Assembly (NCBI GenBank): GCA_030600545.1
Contig: JAUVLV010000008.1
Coordinates: 1 to 57,791 of the forward strand
DNA: 57,791 nt
Origin: Candidatus Aegiribacteria sp.
Lineage (GTDB): Bacteria; Fermentibacterota; Fermentibacteria; Fermentibacterales; JCC-6
Direction of reading: 5' to 3'
The notes under the pieces: model-generated
What the model saw: the letters and a program-made list of their open reading frames with translations, nothing else
The model's database searches: none
Told to the model about the DNA's origin: nothing
Shown: one piece after another, positions 32,267 to 42,070 of the stretch
How positions within the stretch are numbered: position 1 is the first letter of the stretch
How the letters are laid out: each line of letters starts with the position of its first letter
Program-made: the position numbers and the translations under genes

Positions 32267-32878
32267 ATGTTGAACCTTGAAAACAGTGATCTCAGGGGAA
32301 TCCTGATCCGTCTGAGCGTAATCGTTGGTATTGTCATTCTTATTTATTTCGCGATATCCTTCGGGATGAAAACAGTCAATAAATCCATGGGTATAGAGGA
32401 GAGTCCTGATGAAACTGCTTCAAATGTTGAGCTTTACACATCTCCAGAAGAGCTTTACACATCGGAAAACAGGATAACCCTGCCCGAAATTGAAGACCTG
32501 CCCGAAGGACCTGAAGCATCCTGGGAGATTATGTCCTGCTCAATTTATGTATCGGAATCCTCCCAACCGATTATCGATTCGCTCCCCATTGCGCCCGAAA
32601 TCGTAGATAAGCCCCTTGAGGCTTTGTTCCTGGTAGAACGATGGGCTTCTGAAGCGGGGATAGAGGATGAATTCATTGATCAGGTTTACGTATTTACAAA
32701 ACTTGATACTATTTATGTTGATATTCCATCTGAAAAGGATTTTCTGGGTCTGAAACTGACAATTGAGAACCGTTTCATCTGTTTTACCCGTCTGTTCCCC
32801 CTTGTTGCAGGAAATCTGCTTTCTTCCTATCCCGAAGGTATTCCCCTCAGAGGTATAGAAGGGGTATTCAGGCAGTGA
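32267..32878 (+). CDS. Membrane-anchored protein, possible GerMN-like domain
   Basis: A 203-residue protein with one membrane helix near the N-terminus (LIRLSVIVGIVILIYFAISF) and an extracytoplasmic remainder. After an acidic linker with a duplicated ELYTS segment, the C-terminal 110 residues have a pattern (LEALFLVERW, VYVFTKLDTIYVDIPS, FTRLFPLVAGNLLSSYPEGIPLRG) that faintly recalls GerMN domains, often found beside amidases. That match is inference. ATG 32267 has GGAGGA upstream; 32222 lies inside the amidase gene. murI overlaps the stop by 4 bases (GTGA). Confidence 0.7.
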   Translation: MLNLENSDLRGILIRLSVIVGIVILIYFAISFGMKTVNKSMGIEESPDETASNVELYTSPEELYTSENRITLPEIEDLPEGPEASWEIMSCSIYVSESSQPIIDSLPIAPEIVDKPLEALFLVERWASEAGIEDEFIDQVYVFTKLDTIYVDIPSEKDFLGLKLTIENRFICFTRLFPLVAGNLLSSYPEGIPLRGIEGVFRQ

Positions 32879-33681
32879 ATAAAGGAAAGATTGGTATTTT
32901 CGATTCAGGGGTGGGTGGTCTTACCGTTGTAAGGGCTGTAAACAAACTGCTTCCGGGAGAATCAGTTGTCTATTTTGGTGACACCGCTAGAGTACCCTAT
33001 GGCTCAAAATCCCCTGAGACAGTAATCAGGTTCTCCATGGAGGATGCGGAATTTCTCATCGGAAAGGAAATTAAGCTTCTTGTTGTGGCGTGCAATACCG
33101 CATCATCGGTGAGCCTTCCCGCCCTCAGAGAGTTCGCTGAAGTGCCCGTAACAGGTGTAATAATTCCCGGAGCAAGAACAGCAGCGGAAGTGACGAAATC
33201 CGGGGTAGTGGGCGTTATCGGAACCCTTGGTACAATTTCCAGCGGAGCTTACCAGAAATCTCTCAAATCTTTTGATTCGGTCAGTAGAGTGATAGCTCAG
33301 CCCACACCTCTGCTGGTTCCTCTTGTGGAAGAGGGGTGGCTTGACCACAGGATAACCGAAATGGTACTCAGGGAATACACGGCACCCCTTATCAGCGAGG
33401 GTATAGATACACTGGTTCTGGGCTGTACCCATTATCCTCTTCTGAAAAACGCACTTTCGAAGGTTCTTGTAGAGGATATCCGACTGGTTGATTCCGCTGA
33501 ATCAACAGCAGTTGAGGTTGCCTCAATCCTTGACAGGAAGGATATAAGATCCGATAACATACATGGAGAGAACAGTTTTTATGTAAGTGACATCCCCCTG
33601 AAATTTCAGGAAATAGCTCAGAGGTTTCTGGGTAAAGCCGTGCCCCTTGTCACACAAATTGAAGTTGGTGAACTTCATTGA
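32875..33681 (+). CDS. murI: Glutamate racemase
   Basis: A 268-residue enzyme that makes D-glutamate for peptidoglycan. Diagnostic motifs are GIFDSGVGGLTVVRAV, VYFGDTARVPYGSKS, the first catalytic cysteine in VVACNTASS and the second in LGCTHYPLL. Length is normal. The GTG at 32875 overlaps the upstream TGA. It follows the amidase and anchored protein, consistent with a cell-wall operon; rph starts 39 bases after its stop. Confidence 0.96.
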   Translation: MNKGKIGIFDSGVGGLTVVRAVNKLLPGESVVYFGDTARVPYGSKSPETVIRFSMEDAEFLIGKEIKLLVVACNTASSVSLPALREFAEVPVTGVIIPGARTAAEVTKSGVVGVIGTLGTISSGAYQKSLKSFDSVSRVIAQPTPLLVPLVEEGWLDHRITEMVLREYTAPLISEGIDTLVLGCTHYPLLKNALSKVLVEDIRLVDSAESTAVEVASILDRKDIRSDNIHGENSFYVSDIPLKFQEIAQRFLGKAVPLVTQIEVGELH

Positions 33682-33720
33682 TCTGCAGTAAGCCGTAATT
33701 CTGAATAGATTAGGAGCCCG

Positions 33721-34434
33721 ATGAGAGTAGACGGACGCGAAAAAGACCAGCTCAGAGAAATTGAAATAGAAACGGGCTATCAGCCGCTGCCCGATGGCAG
33801 CGTGCTTATCACCTGGGGTGAGACAAGAGTTCTGTGTTCCGCAACGGTTGAATACAGGGTTCCTTTTTTCCTTACCGGCAAGGGTACGGGTTGGGTTACT
33901 GCTGAATATGGAATGCTTCCCGGCAGCGGCAACCGGAGGATAAGAAGGGAGCGCAGTGGAGCAAAGGGACGAACACAGGAGATAGAAAGGCTTATCGGAA
34001 GAAGCCTGAGACAGGCTGTTTTCCTGGATAAAATGGGTGAGCGGACCATAACGATAGATTGCGATGTTCTTGTGGCCGACGGAGGAACAAGAGTAGCATC
34101 AATAGTCGGTGGTGCCGTTGCTCTGAGACTTGCGATCAAGAGACAGATCGTGGAGAGGAAGATGAAGGAGGACCCGTTCAGGGGTTATGTAAGCGCAATC
34201 AGCCTGGGGGTTGTGGGCAACGATATACTTCTCGATCTGTGCTACGATGAGGATTCCAAAGCCATCATGGACATGAATGTGGTAGCCAGCGAATCGGGTG
34301 AGCTGGTTGAACTGCAGGCTACAGCTGAGGGGGGGACAGTTCCCCTTGTTACGGTCAACGCAATGACAGAGAAAGCTATAAGTGCTATCATGGAGATAAT
34401 AATCCCGATTCAGAAAGAAGCTTCAGCGGAATGA
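33721..34434 (+). CDS. rph: Ribonuclease PH
   Basis: A 237-residue phosphorolytic exonuclease that trims tRNA 3' ends. Typical parts are MRVDGREKDQLREIEIETG, GETRVLCSATVE, GWVTAEYGMLPGS, GRSLRQAVFLDKMGERTITIDCDVLVADGG and LDLCYDEDSKAIMDMNVV. It overlaps rdgB by 4 bases (ATGA); the rph-rdgB pair is common in bacteria. Confidence 0.97.
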   Translation: MRVDGREKDQLREIEIETGYQPLPDGSVLITWGETRVLCSATVEYRVPFFLTGKGTGWVTAEYGMLPGSGNRRIRRERSGAKGRTQEIERLIGRSLRQAVFLDKMGERTITIDCDVLVADGGTRVASIVGGAVALRLAIKRQIVERKMKEDPFRGYVSAISLGVVGNDILLDLCYDEDSKAIMDMNVVASESGELVELQATAEGGTVPLVTVNAMTEKAISAIMEIIIPIQKEASAE

Positions 34435-35024
34435 AACGAGTTGTTCTTGCATCTGCAAACCCGGACAAGCTCAGTGAGCTACGATATTTCCTCAGAAACC
34501 TTGAAATCGAAGTAATTTCTGTAAGTGATCTGCTTCCGGACTGGTCCATTGAGGAGACAGGCGCAACCCTCGAAGAAAACGCTTATCTCAAGGCAAGGGA
34601 TGTAGCGGAGAAGACTCAATTGCCTGCAATTGCTGATGATACAGGTCTTTTCGTCGATGTACTCGGTGGAGCTCCAGGCATCTATGCTTCAAGGTTCGCC
34701 GGACCCGATTGTTCGTATGAGAACAATATCAACAAGCTTTTACAAACAATGCTCTGCGAAGAGAACAGGAGAGCATCTTTCAGAACTTCTGCTGTCCTTG
34801 TGTCAACCGGGATGGAGTTCAGTGTAACAGGTGAGGTTGCCGGCATGATAATAGAGAAACCTGATGGAAAAGAAGGCTTCGGCTACGACCCCGTTTTTCT
34901 GCCGGATGACCTTGACCGCACATTTGCCCGATGCTCACCCGAAGAAAAACACCGTATAAGCCACAGAGCTCGAGCAATGCTGAAGCTCAGGGAAATGCTA
35001 GTCGCCTCAGGTATTCCCGGATAA
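34431..35024 (+). CDS. rdgB: Non-canonical purine NTP pyrophosphatase (RdgB/HAM1)
   Basis: A 197-residue house-cleaning enzyme that hydrolyses dITP, dXTP and ITP. Motifs are VLASANPDKLSELRYFL, ETGATLEENAYLKAR, ADDTGLFVDVLGGAPGIYASRFAG, GFGYDPVFLP and SHRARAMLKL. The ATG overlaps the rph stop. It ends the smpB-to-rdgB run; about 120 bases without a clear terminator separate it from the convergent EF-G gene. Confidence 0.96.
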   Translation: MKRVVLASANPDKLSELRYFLRNLEIEVISVSDLLPDWSIEETGATLEENAYLKARDVAEKTQLPAIADDTGLFVDVLGGAPGIYASRFAGPDCSYENNINKLLQTMLCEENRRASFRTSAVLVSTGMEFSVTGEVAGMIIEKPDGKEGFGYDPVFLPDDLDRTFARCSPEEKHRISHRARAMLKLREMLVASGIPG

Positions 35025-35144
35025 CAGATCAGCTTCCGTGAGGTTTGTGAAGCTGTGATTCAGTGTGTTTCTGACTCCAGTTCCAGTTAGAAATTTTCAA
35101 ATCGCAGTGAATTCATATATCCAATTCGTAATAAAGCACTATTT

Positions 35145-37214
35145 TTAAAGTTCTTCCAGCACCTTTTCGGCAATTGAGAACGGAACAGCTTCGTAATGCT
35201 CAAAATGCATTGAGAAGGCAGCCCTTCCCTGGCTCATGTTCCGCAGTTCTGTTGCGTAATCGAACATTCCCGAAAGGGGAATGAGTGATTTAACTATCTG
35301 TGCGTTAGCCTGTTTGTCCATGGAAGTGATCTTTCCCCGCTTCTCGTACACGCTTCCGGTTACGTTGCCCGCGTATTCTTCGGGTGTTGTTACCGAAACG
35401 CTCATAACGGGCTCCAGAAGCTGTGGATTTCCTTTCATGAAAGCTTTCCTGAAGGCTGATGCGGCACATTTTCTGAAAGCCATTTCAGAAGAATCCACTT
35501 CATGGAAAGAGCCGTCATGCAGGGTTACTCTGATGTCTACTACGGGGAAGTCAGCCATAACTCCCCGCGCCATCGCGCTTACGATTCCTTTTTCAACTGC
35601 GGGTATATACTCCCTGGGAATATTGCCGCCCTTCACATTGTTCTTGAAATCAAAACCATAACCTGCGGGCATGGGTTTCAAGGTCATGATGACATGTGCA
35701 TACTGTCCTTTTCCGCCGGTCTGCTTGGAAAGCTTTTCATTTACATCGACTGAAGAAGTGATGGTTTCTCTATAGGCTACCCTCGGGGGTGATGTAATAA
35801 CATCAACAGAGAATTCTCTTCTAAGACGATCAAGAATTATCTCCAGATGGAGCTCACCCATTCCCGAAATGATGGTTTCCGCTGTTTCGGAATCGGTAGA
35901 AACAGTAAATGTTGGGTCTTCCTCCGATAATTTGACCAGAGCACGTGAGAGCTTATCCCTTTCTCCCTTTTTTTCAAGTGTTACCGCCACGCTGAGAACA
36001 GGTGCGGGAAATTCGATGGCTTCCAGAACGATTGGGTTTTCCTCGCAGCATATAGTATCGCCTGTGGATGTATCCTTAAGTCCTGTGACCGCGCCAATCT
36101 CACCTGTGTACAATGCCTCCACCGATTCTCTTTTGTCAGCGTGCATACGGAGTATTCTACCAGCTCTCTGCATCTTATTCGCCGATGAATTGAACACATA
36201 AGATCCTGATTCAAGAGAGCCGGAATAGATCCTCAGATAGACAAGTTTACCGACATGGCGGTCAGTGACAACTTTGAACGCCAGTGCGGCAAGTCTTCCA
36301 TCATCACTGGGAATACGTTCGATAGGATTGCCATCAAGGCACTGGCCGCTTACGGGCGGAAGATCAAGGGGGCCTGGCAGGTAGGACACAACAGCATCCA
36401 GAAGTCTCTGAACGCCCATGTTCCTGTATGCGCTGCCGCAAAGAACAGGGCATACAGCATGTGAATGAGTGGCCTGCCTTATGGCAAGGCTGAGTTCCTT
36501 TCCTGTGATTTTTTCTCCCTCGCAGAACTTTTCGAACAGAGTTTCATCTACTTCACTTACCTTTTCGATAAGGTGTTTTCTCCATTTTTCAGCTTCTGAG
36601 ATCATATCATCGGGAATTGGTTCTTCATGCCATGACATTCCACGGTCGGATTTGTCGTAGTAGACGGCGCAGTTGTCCACAAGATCAACAATACCTCGGA
36701 AATTTTCTTCCGAGCCAATTGGTATTACAACAGGTACTGAATTGGCTCCAAGATATTTCTGAATTGACTCCACAACACCATAGAAATCCGCTCCCAGCCT
36801 GTCCATTTTGTTCACAAAGGCTATCCTCGGTACCGAGTATTTCTCAGCCTGTCTCCATACGGTTTCTGACTGGGGTTCAACACCGCCCACCGCGCAAAAT
36901 AGAGCGATCACACCATCAAGTACCCTGAGACTTCGTTCTACTTCTACAGTGAAGTCAACGTGTCCCGGGGTATCTATCAGGTTTATCATATGATCCCGCC
37001 ATACTGTTGCTGTCGCGGCGCTTGTTATGGTTATTCCTCGTTCCTGCTCCTGTGGCATCCAGTCCATCACAGCATTTCCGTCATGGACTTCACCCATTCT
37101 GTGCAGTTTGCCGGTATAGAACAGTATCCTTTCCGATACGGTGGTTTTACCAGCGTCTATATGCGCCATTATTCCGATATTCCGGAGCTGGTTAAGTGTA
37201 TACTTCCTTGACAA
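35145..37214 (-). CDS. fusA: Elongation factor G
   Basis: A 689-residue translational GTPase. The G motifs are intact: AHIDAGKTT (G1), [12 protein letters not shown] (G2), DTPGH (G3), NKMD (G4) and CGSA (G5). Domain II starts at [25 protein letters not shown]; domain IV has the [12 protein letters not shown] loop and domain V ends with [11 protein letters not shown]. It stands alone rather than beside rpsG or tuf, so it may be the second EF-G that many FCB-group and related bacteria carry; that is inference. Start TTG 37214, with GGAAG upstream. Confidence 0.93.
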   Translation of the reverse strand: MSRKYTLNQLRNIGIMAHIDAGKTTVSERILFYTGKLHRMGEVHDGNAVMDWMPQEQERGITITSAATATVWRDHMINLIDTPGHVDFTVEVERSLRVLDGVIALFCAVGGVEPQSETVWRQAEKYSVPRIAFVNKMDRLGADFYGVVESIQKYLGANSVPVVIPIGSEENFRGIVDLVDNCAVYYDKSDRGMSWHEEPIPDDMISEAEKWRKHLIEKVSEVDETLFEKFCEGEKITGKELSLAIRQATHSHAVCPVLCGSAYRNMGVQRLLDAVVSYLPGPLDLPPVSGQCLDGNPIERIPSDDGRLAALAFKVVTDRHVGKLVYLRIYSGSLESGSYVFNSSANKMQRAGRILRMHADKRESVEALYTGEIGAVTGLKDTSTGDTICCEENPIVLEAIEFPAPVLSVAVTLEKKGERDKLSRALVKLSEEDPTFTVSTDSETAETIISGMGELHLEIILDRLRREFSVDVITSPPRVAYRETITSSVDVNEKLSKQTGGKGQYAHVIMTLKPMPAGYGFDFKNNVKGGNIPREYIPAVEKGIVSAMARGVMADFPVVDIRVTLHDGSFHEVDSSEMAFRKCAASAFRKAFMKGNPQLLEPVMSVSVTTPEEYAGNVTGSVYEKRGKITSMDKQANAQIVKSLIPLSGMFDYATELRNMSQGRAAFSMHFEHYEAVPFSIAEKVLEEL

Positions 37215-37330
37215 TTTAATACTTCCGTTCCATCTATCTATGGTAATTCAACAAAGATGCCTGGTTGATCCAGGCAATGCAGGCCAGTAATATACTGAAC
37301 AATTGAGATATTGCCTTATATGGGGGGTAT

Positions 37331-38146
37331 ATGCCAGAATTGAGAGTAAGAATCGCAGCCCTGAATGATCTTGACGATATTGCGGAAATCTCCCGTACAA
37401 CATGGGATGGAGATGATTATCTTGAAGGGAAAGCTCCTGGATGGATAGAAGAGGGCAGTCTGTATGCCGGTGAGCTCGATGGAAAAGTTATAGGAACCTT
37501 CAGGTTAATTCCAATGCCGGATAGAGTGCTGTGGCTGGAAGGGCTTCGTATAAATACCGATTACCAGGGCAGAGGATACGGAAGGCAGCTTGCCGATTTC
37601 TCCTTTGTGAAGGGAAAGAAGATTCTACAAAGCGGTGAAGCCGAATGCATGGAGTTCTCAACCTATATACTGAACCATGAAAGCATACACATATCAGTGT
37701 CGCAGGGCTTCAGAGCAGTAAACCGCTTTATACTCATGACCAGGGAAGGTATTCATTCCTCCGCGGAAATAGAGAGAATTAAACCTTCAGGTAGTGATTT
37801 TATGGGTCTTCCAGATCACATTCCGTGCGGCTGGAAATATCCGAGGCTCTGCCCCGATGGTATCGAGTGGGCATTGAAGCGGTGTGATGCCTATAAAACC
37901 GGGAATGTATGTTTCCTGAGAAAAATGGATTCCGATGAAACGACCCCCCTCAGGGGAGCGCTCGATGATCCCGATAGTTTTCTAGATGGGGCGGAGGCAG
38001 CGGCCTTGACAGCAGGTGACTCGCATTCGTGCATAATTGTCCATGAATCATGGAAGAATGTAATCGAAAGGGCTTATCACAGAGGTTATGGTACATGGGA
38101 ACCTGTAGATAATTACAACGTATTAGTATTCCGATATACGATATAA
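37331..38146 (+). CDS. GNAT family N-acetyltransferase
   Basis: A 271-residue protein. The N-terminal 140 residues form a GNAT fold: VRIAALNDLDDIAEISRTTW, GSLYAGELDGKVIGTFRL and the acetyl-CoA loop INTDYQGRGYGRQLADF (Q-x2-G-x-G). The C-terminal half resembles a second, degenerate acetyltransferase-like fold. The substrate is unknown. GGGGGG lies just before the ATG. It is followed by tRNA-Leu(UAA) with its own promoter, so it is probably a separate unit. Confidence 0.85.
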   Translation: MPELRVRIAALNDLDDIAEISRTTWDGDDYLEGKAPGWIEEGSLYAGELDGKVIGTFRLIPMPDRVLWLEGLRINTDYQGRGYGRQLADFSFVKGKKILQSGEAECMEFSTYILNHESIHISVSQGFRAVNRFILMTREGIHSSAEIERIKPSGSDFMGLPDHIPCGWKYPRLCPDGIEWALKRCDAYKTGNVCFLRKMDSDETTPLRGALDDPDSFLDGAEAAALTAGDSHSCIIVHESWKNVIERAYHRGYGTWEPVDNYNVLVFRYTI

Positions 38147-38179
38147 AATACTATATTTATCAGATTCGCTGAATTCCCT

Positions 38180-38208
38180 TTGTACTGTTCTCCAGTCTTT
38201 GATATATT
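38180..38208 (+). promoter_or_regulatory. Promoter for tRNA-Leu(UAA)-mutL-miaA unit
   Basis: TTGTAC (38180-38185), a 17-base spacer and TATATT (38203-38208), ending 14 bases before the tRNA 5' end, the same distance as for the other tRNA-Leu promoter. Confidence 0.65.
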
Positions 38209-38222
38209 CTGCGTTAACAAAT

Positions 38223-38311
38223 GCCGGGGTGGTGGAATTGGCAGACACAACGGACTTAAAATCCGTTGCTCCTTTAGGGGCGTGAGGGTTCAAGTCCCTC
38301 TCCCGGCACCA
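38223..38311 (+). tRNA. tRNA-Leu (anticodon TAA)
   Basis: A class II tRNA with acceptor stem GCCGGGG/TCCCGGC, discriminator A and encoded CCA. The anticodon arm is ACGGA-CTTAAAA-TCCGT, giving anticodon TAA followed by A37 and A38; the run A36-A37-A38 is what MiaA recognises. A long variable arm (GCTCCTTTAGGGGC) and the T loop GTTCAAGTC mark leucine. The mutL start lies 18 bases downstream without an obvious terminator, so processing from a common transcript is likely. Confidence 0.96.
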
Positions 38312-38329
38312 TTTTTCGAAAGGATCATC

Positions 38330-40006
38330 TTGCCCAGGATTCGCGTATTGCCCGATACAGTTATCAATCTGATCTCAGCTGGTGAAGTGGTGGAGAGGCC
38401 TGCGTCGGTGGTGAAAGAACTCATTGAGAACGCTCTGGATGCGGATGCAACGGAAATCACTGTAGAGCTGGAACAGGGCGGAAGAAAGTCCATCACTGTG
38501 CGGGATAACGGCCTGGGCATGAACAGGCATGATCTTCTTCTCTCCGTTCAAAGGCATGCGACAAGCAAGATCTCATCCAGCAGTGATTTGAGAACCCTTT
38601 CTACACTTGGGTTCAGGGGAGAAGCCCTTCCAAGCATAGCTGCGGTGACCCATTTTTCCGTTCTTACTTCTGACGGTGACGACGGCTGGAGAATGCAAAT
38701 GGACGGTGGAGTTCTAAGGGATGTTTCTCCCGCTGCAAGAACAAGGGGTACTACAGTTACTGCCGCCGGGCTATTTTACAACCAGCCGGCAAGAAGACGT
38801 TTTCTCAGGACGCAGGCTACAGAACTGACCTGGGTGGAAAAATATCTTACCGGATGCGCACTTGCAAGGAACGAGGTAACCTTCAGATTGCTTCATAACG
38901 GAAACGAACTCTTCCATCTTCCCGCAGATCAGTCCATTCCAGAAAGGCTTCGTTCCCGATACAGCCTGCCCGGGGACAGCAGATACGTTAAATCCGAGGG
39001 ACACTCAGGAGGAACATCCGTAAAGCTCATATGGTTTCCCGACAGCCGGTGGAACCGGAAAACTCACCAGTACATCCTGGTAAACGAAAGAATGATTTAT
39101 TCGGGTCTGATTTCAGGTCCTGTGGATACGGCGATCGCAGGTCCCGCAGGTTATCCTCTTCTGTACTGCAGTGTTTCTGTACCTCCAGATGAAGTGGATG
39201 TGAACGTTCATCCCGCAAAGCGTGAAGTAAGGTTCAGAAAACCCTCATCGATAAGGGAGGCTGTTGAATCCGCGCTTGGCGGACTGCCATCATCCAGAAA
39301 GAGCGGTATGGTTACGATGACCGGCAGAAAAGATTATACCGGTATCATGTACGAAAGATCCTATGAAAAGATAAACTCGGATAACCTGTTCAATGCCGCC
39401 ATGAAGGTTCAGGCACCCACTTCAGACAGTGTGACCGAAAAGCCAGAACAGGATTTTCCAATTGTGCAGATAGGCAGATCCTATCTTGTGACTTCTACCG
39501 ATAAAGGCATAGTCCTCATCGACCAGCATGCAGCCCATGAGAGAATACTGTTTGAAACCGTACTTAACACCATGAACAGCGATATGGAATCAGGGCAGCA
39601 GAAACTGCTTCTTCCGGAGAACGTAAAACTCGATGCGTCCGAACGTGAACAGCTGGACGATTACAGAAGCGTTCTTAACAGGTCGGGATTCGAGTTTCAC
39701 ATCGATGGAGAAACACTTGTTCTTACTGCCGTTCCTCCTGGAACTTTCCACGGGATAGGCGCACTGCGCGAAATCCTCAGGTCACTTCAGGATCCTGAAA
39801 ACGAAGATATGCCCATTCGCGAGAAAGTAGCCGCAGCAGCAGCATGTGCAGGAGCAGTGAAATTTGGTGATCCACTATCGCCCGATGAAACCAGGCATCT
39901 TGTTGATCAGCTCTTCTCAACATTGGACCCGTTCCATTGTCCCCATGGAAGACCTACACTTATAGAGATCTCTTTTAAAGAACTTGGTAAGAAATTTGGA
40001 AGGTAG
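38330..40006 (+). CDS. mutL: DNA mismatch repair protein MutL
   Basis: A 558-residue MutL. The GHKL ATPase has LISAGEVVERPASVVKELIENALDA, DNGLGM, GFRGEALPSIAAV and GTTVTAAGLFYNQPARRRFL. The C-terminal dimerisation domain has the endonuclease motif DQHAAHERILFE (DQHA-x2-E-x4-E) and FHCPHGRPT, so this is the nicking type of MutL, used where there is no MutH. The true start is TTG 38330 with AAAGGA before it; the frame stays open back through the tRNA but is not coding there. miaA overlaps the end. Confidence 0.96.
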   Translation: MPRIRVLPDTVINLISAGEVVERPASVVKELIENALDADATEITVELEQGGRKSITVRDNGLGMNRHDLLLSVQRHATSKISSSSDLRTLSTLGFRGEALPSIAAVTHFSVLTSDGDDGWRMQMDGGVLRDVSPAARTRGTTVTAAGLFYNQPARRRFLRTQATELTWVEKYLTGCALARNEVTFRLLHNGNELFHLPADQSIPERLRSRYSLPGDSRYVKSEGHSGGTSVKLIWFPDSRWNRKTHQYILVNERMIYSGLISGPVDTAIAGPAGYPLLYCSVSVPPDEVDVNVHPAKREVRFRKPSSIREAVESALGGLPSSRKSGMVTMTGRKDYTGIMYERSYEKINSDNLFNAAMKVQAPTSDSVTEKPEQDFPIVQIGRSYLVTSTDKGIVLIDQHAAHERILFETVLNTMNSDMESGQQKLLLPENVKLDASEREQLDDYRSVLNRSGFEFHIDGETLVLTAVPPGTFHGIGALREILRSLQDPENEDMPIREKVAAAAACAGAVKFGDPLSPDETRHLVDQLFSTLDPFHCPHGRPTLIEISFKELGKKFGR

Positions 40007-40913
40007 TACTGCTGTACCTGTACTGACCGGATGCACTGCTTCCGGTAAGACCGGAATCCTGCTTAAGTTGAGGCAGAAATACGATTTCGAAATAATCAGT
40101 GCTGACTCCAGACAGGTTTACAGGGGAATGGATATCGGGACAGCCAAACCGGAGCCTGCGGAGCGGTCAATTCTTGCTCATCATCTTATTGATTGCATAG
40201 ATCCCGATGAAACCTTTTCCGCAGGGATGTTCGCCAGGGAAGCACGGAGACTGATTCATGAAATAGAAAACAGAAATACAAATCCGGTAGTTGCCGGTGG
40301 AACAGCCCTTTACTTGATGGCACTTACGGGAGGACTTGATCCTATGCCCGAGAGGTGTGATGGAGTTAGAAATGGTCTGAAGATCCTTGAGGAGGAGATC
40401 CCGGGGATACTGTACCGTATGCTCGAAAAGCTGGATATGAAGACTGCGGAGGTTACAGGTAAAGGAGATATAAGAAGACAGATAAGGGCGCTTGAGCTTT
40501 ATGCACTGACAGGAAAAGCACCGTCAGATATGCGAAAGGGGGGAGATCCGATGCTCAGAAAGAAGTTCAGGATAGTCGGTATTTCCCTGCCGAAGGAGGA
40601 ACATCGCAAAAGAATAAGGGCAAGAGCAGAAAAGATGATCAGACAGGGATTACTGGAAGAAGTCAAATCTCTGCTGGATAACGGCTGGGGAAGGGAGAGT
40701 GTCCTGGGGAGGACCATAGGATACAGAGAAATTCTGGATTTCCTTGAAGGAGTCACACCTTCTTTAGAAGATACTGTAGATGCCATAACCATTAATACAT
40801 GGCACCTTGTGCGAAGACAGAAGAACATGTTCAAACGGCTTGAAGGAATTGTCTGGGTTGAGGATGACCCGGAGCTGATTGAGAAATTACTATTTGGTGA
40901 AAGGGGATTCTGA
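39984..40913 (+). CDS. miaA: tRNA dimethylallyltransferase
   Basis: A 309-residue enzyme that puts the isopentenyl group on A37 of tRNAs reading UNN codons. Motifs are the P-loop TGCTASGKTGIL, ISADSRQVYRGMDIGTAKP, HHLIDCIDPDETFSAGMFAREA and VVAGGTALYLMAL; the C-terminal part has GWGRESVLGRTIGYREILDFL. TTG 39984 overlaps mutL by 23 bases; TTG 39996 is equally possible. Its substrate tRNA-Leu(UAA) is at the head of the same unit, and MiaB (8361) acts next. Confidence 0.95.
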   Translation: MVRNLEGSTAVPVLTGCTASGKTGILLKLRQKYDFEIISADSRQVYRGMDIGTAKPEPAERSILAHHLIDCIDPDETFSAGMFAREARRLIHEIENRNTNPVVAGGTALYLMALTGGLDPMPERCDGVRNGLKILEEEIPGILYRMLEKLDMKTAEVTGKGDIRRQIRALELYALTGKAPSDMRKGGDPMLRKKFRIVGISLPKEEHRKRIRARAEKMIRQGLLEEVKSLLDNGWGRESVLGRTIGYREILDFLEGVTPSLEDTVDAITINTWHLVRRQKNMFKRLEGIVWVEDDPELIEKLLFGERGF

Positions 40914-42070
40914 TGGAGAAGAAGAGGGAAACGGGAGAAATCCTCGAGCATATGCTGTTGGAGGAGATAAAGATTGAAGAAATTGAATTTATCAAACCTC
41001 CGGATGAGTGGGATCCCGATCTTCATCAGAATGAATCCTACGTACCGCCGGTACTTATTGAAGAAAAGTCAAAGAATGAGGCAGGTAAATCGAAGAAATA
41101 CAGCCTCCTGGCTCATCACAGGTGTCTCTGGAAGGCTTTTGCGAAAAGGCAGTTCACTATGAGGGTACTGGTTGTTCACAGCAATGTTCACATATCACTG
41201 GCCCACGATTCCATTAAGAACTGTTCGGAGGAAGCACTGCTGTTCGATGGCCTTCTTCGTAACGGATTATGTGAAAACAGGAGCAGGCTTTCGGAACTTC
41301 TCGGATATTCGAGGGCAAGGATTACTCAGATACTCAATATTCTCAAGCTTCCGCTTGAAATGCGGCGGAAACTTCTGCTGACCGATGATATCAGCGAATT
41401 CCAGCTTCGACCCATTGTGCGGGTAGAAGACAGCAAGCTTCAGAAGGAGATGTTCTCCCATCTCATAAAAGGTAAGCTTACCGGCAGAGAGATGGCTCTT
41501 TTTGCTGATGAGAATGAGAAGGACGATGATCAGGAACCTCTGAAGGATATCGAAGACCTGATGTCCGAGCATATCCAGCTGGATGAATCGGAGGAAATCC
41601 AATACGAAGACAACGATGATTTCAAAGATGAAGCAACCTCCAGCGATATTGTTCAGCAGGTTTACGTTTACGAACTGTTGCAGCTTCTGAAACTCAGAAA
41701 CGCCAACTGGGAAAAGGATGCGGAGAAGAAGGACATCAGCGGAATCGATATGGAATTCTTAAAAGGGATATTCAGTCTGCGAAACGGACTTTATAAAGAG
41801 GCTGTGGATATTCTGGAGGGTGTAATAGAAGAAAATCCGGACTATGCTCCGGCCTACTTTTATATTGGTAAGTGTTTTAATCTCATGGGAAATCCTGATT
41901 CTGCAGAGAATTCACTTAGAACAGCACTTGAGTTGATTCCAGAGGAACCGGATTACCTGATTGAGCTGGCTATAGTCCTTGAAAAGCTGAAAAGAGACAC
42001 CGAAGCTTCGACCTTATACAAGAAAGCCGGTTTACTTCGAAGAAAACCCCGGAGGGGAGATAACAGGTGA
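40913..42070 (+). CDS. ParB-like DNA-binding/TPR fusion protein
   Basis: A 385-residue protein. Residues about 55-95 (KYSLLAHHRCLWKAFAKRQF...VLVVHSN) line up with the ParB N-terminal strand and GERR box, but the box reads AHHR. A helix-turn-helix of the ParB/KorB type follows (about 105-155: ENRSRLSELLGYSRARITQILNILKLPLEMRRKLL). An acidic linker (about 205-245) leads to two to three TPR-like units (about 280-375: LYKEAVDILEGVIEENPDYAPAYFYIGKCFNLMGN). It sits between miaA and a lipoprotein, away from any parA. DNA binding is plausible; CTP binding is doubtful. Confidence 0.75.
   Translation: MEKKRETGEILEHMLLEEIKIEEIEFIKPPDEWDPDLHQNESYVPPVLIEEKSKNEAGKSKKYSLLAHHRCLWKAFAKRQFTMRVLVVHSNVHISLAHDSIKNCSEEALLFDGLLRNGLCENRSRLSELLGYSRARITQILNILKLPLEMRRKLLLTDDISEFQLRPIVRVEDSKLQKEMFSHLIKGKLTGREMALFADENEKDDDQEPLKDIEDLMSEHIQLDESEEIQYEDNDDFKDEATSSDIVQQVYVYELLQLLKLRNANWEKDAEKKDISGIDMEFLKGIFSLRNGLYKEAVDILEGVIEENPDYAPAYFYIGKCFNLMGNPDSAENSLRTALELIPEEPDYLIELAIVLEKLKRDTEASTLYKKAGLLRRKPRRGDNR

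Noticed and set aside
37258-37276. Hairpin TGCCTGG/CCAGGCA before the GNAT gene
   Set aside because: A 7-bp stem without a T tract on the plus strand and no minus-strand gene upstream to terminate; function unsupported.
38180-38329. Longer mutL reading frame extending through the tRNA gene
   Set aside because: It would translate the tRNA-Leu; the MutL family start matches TTG 38330, which has its own ribosome-binding site.
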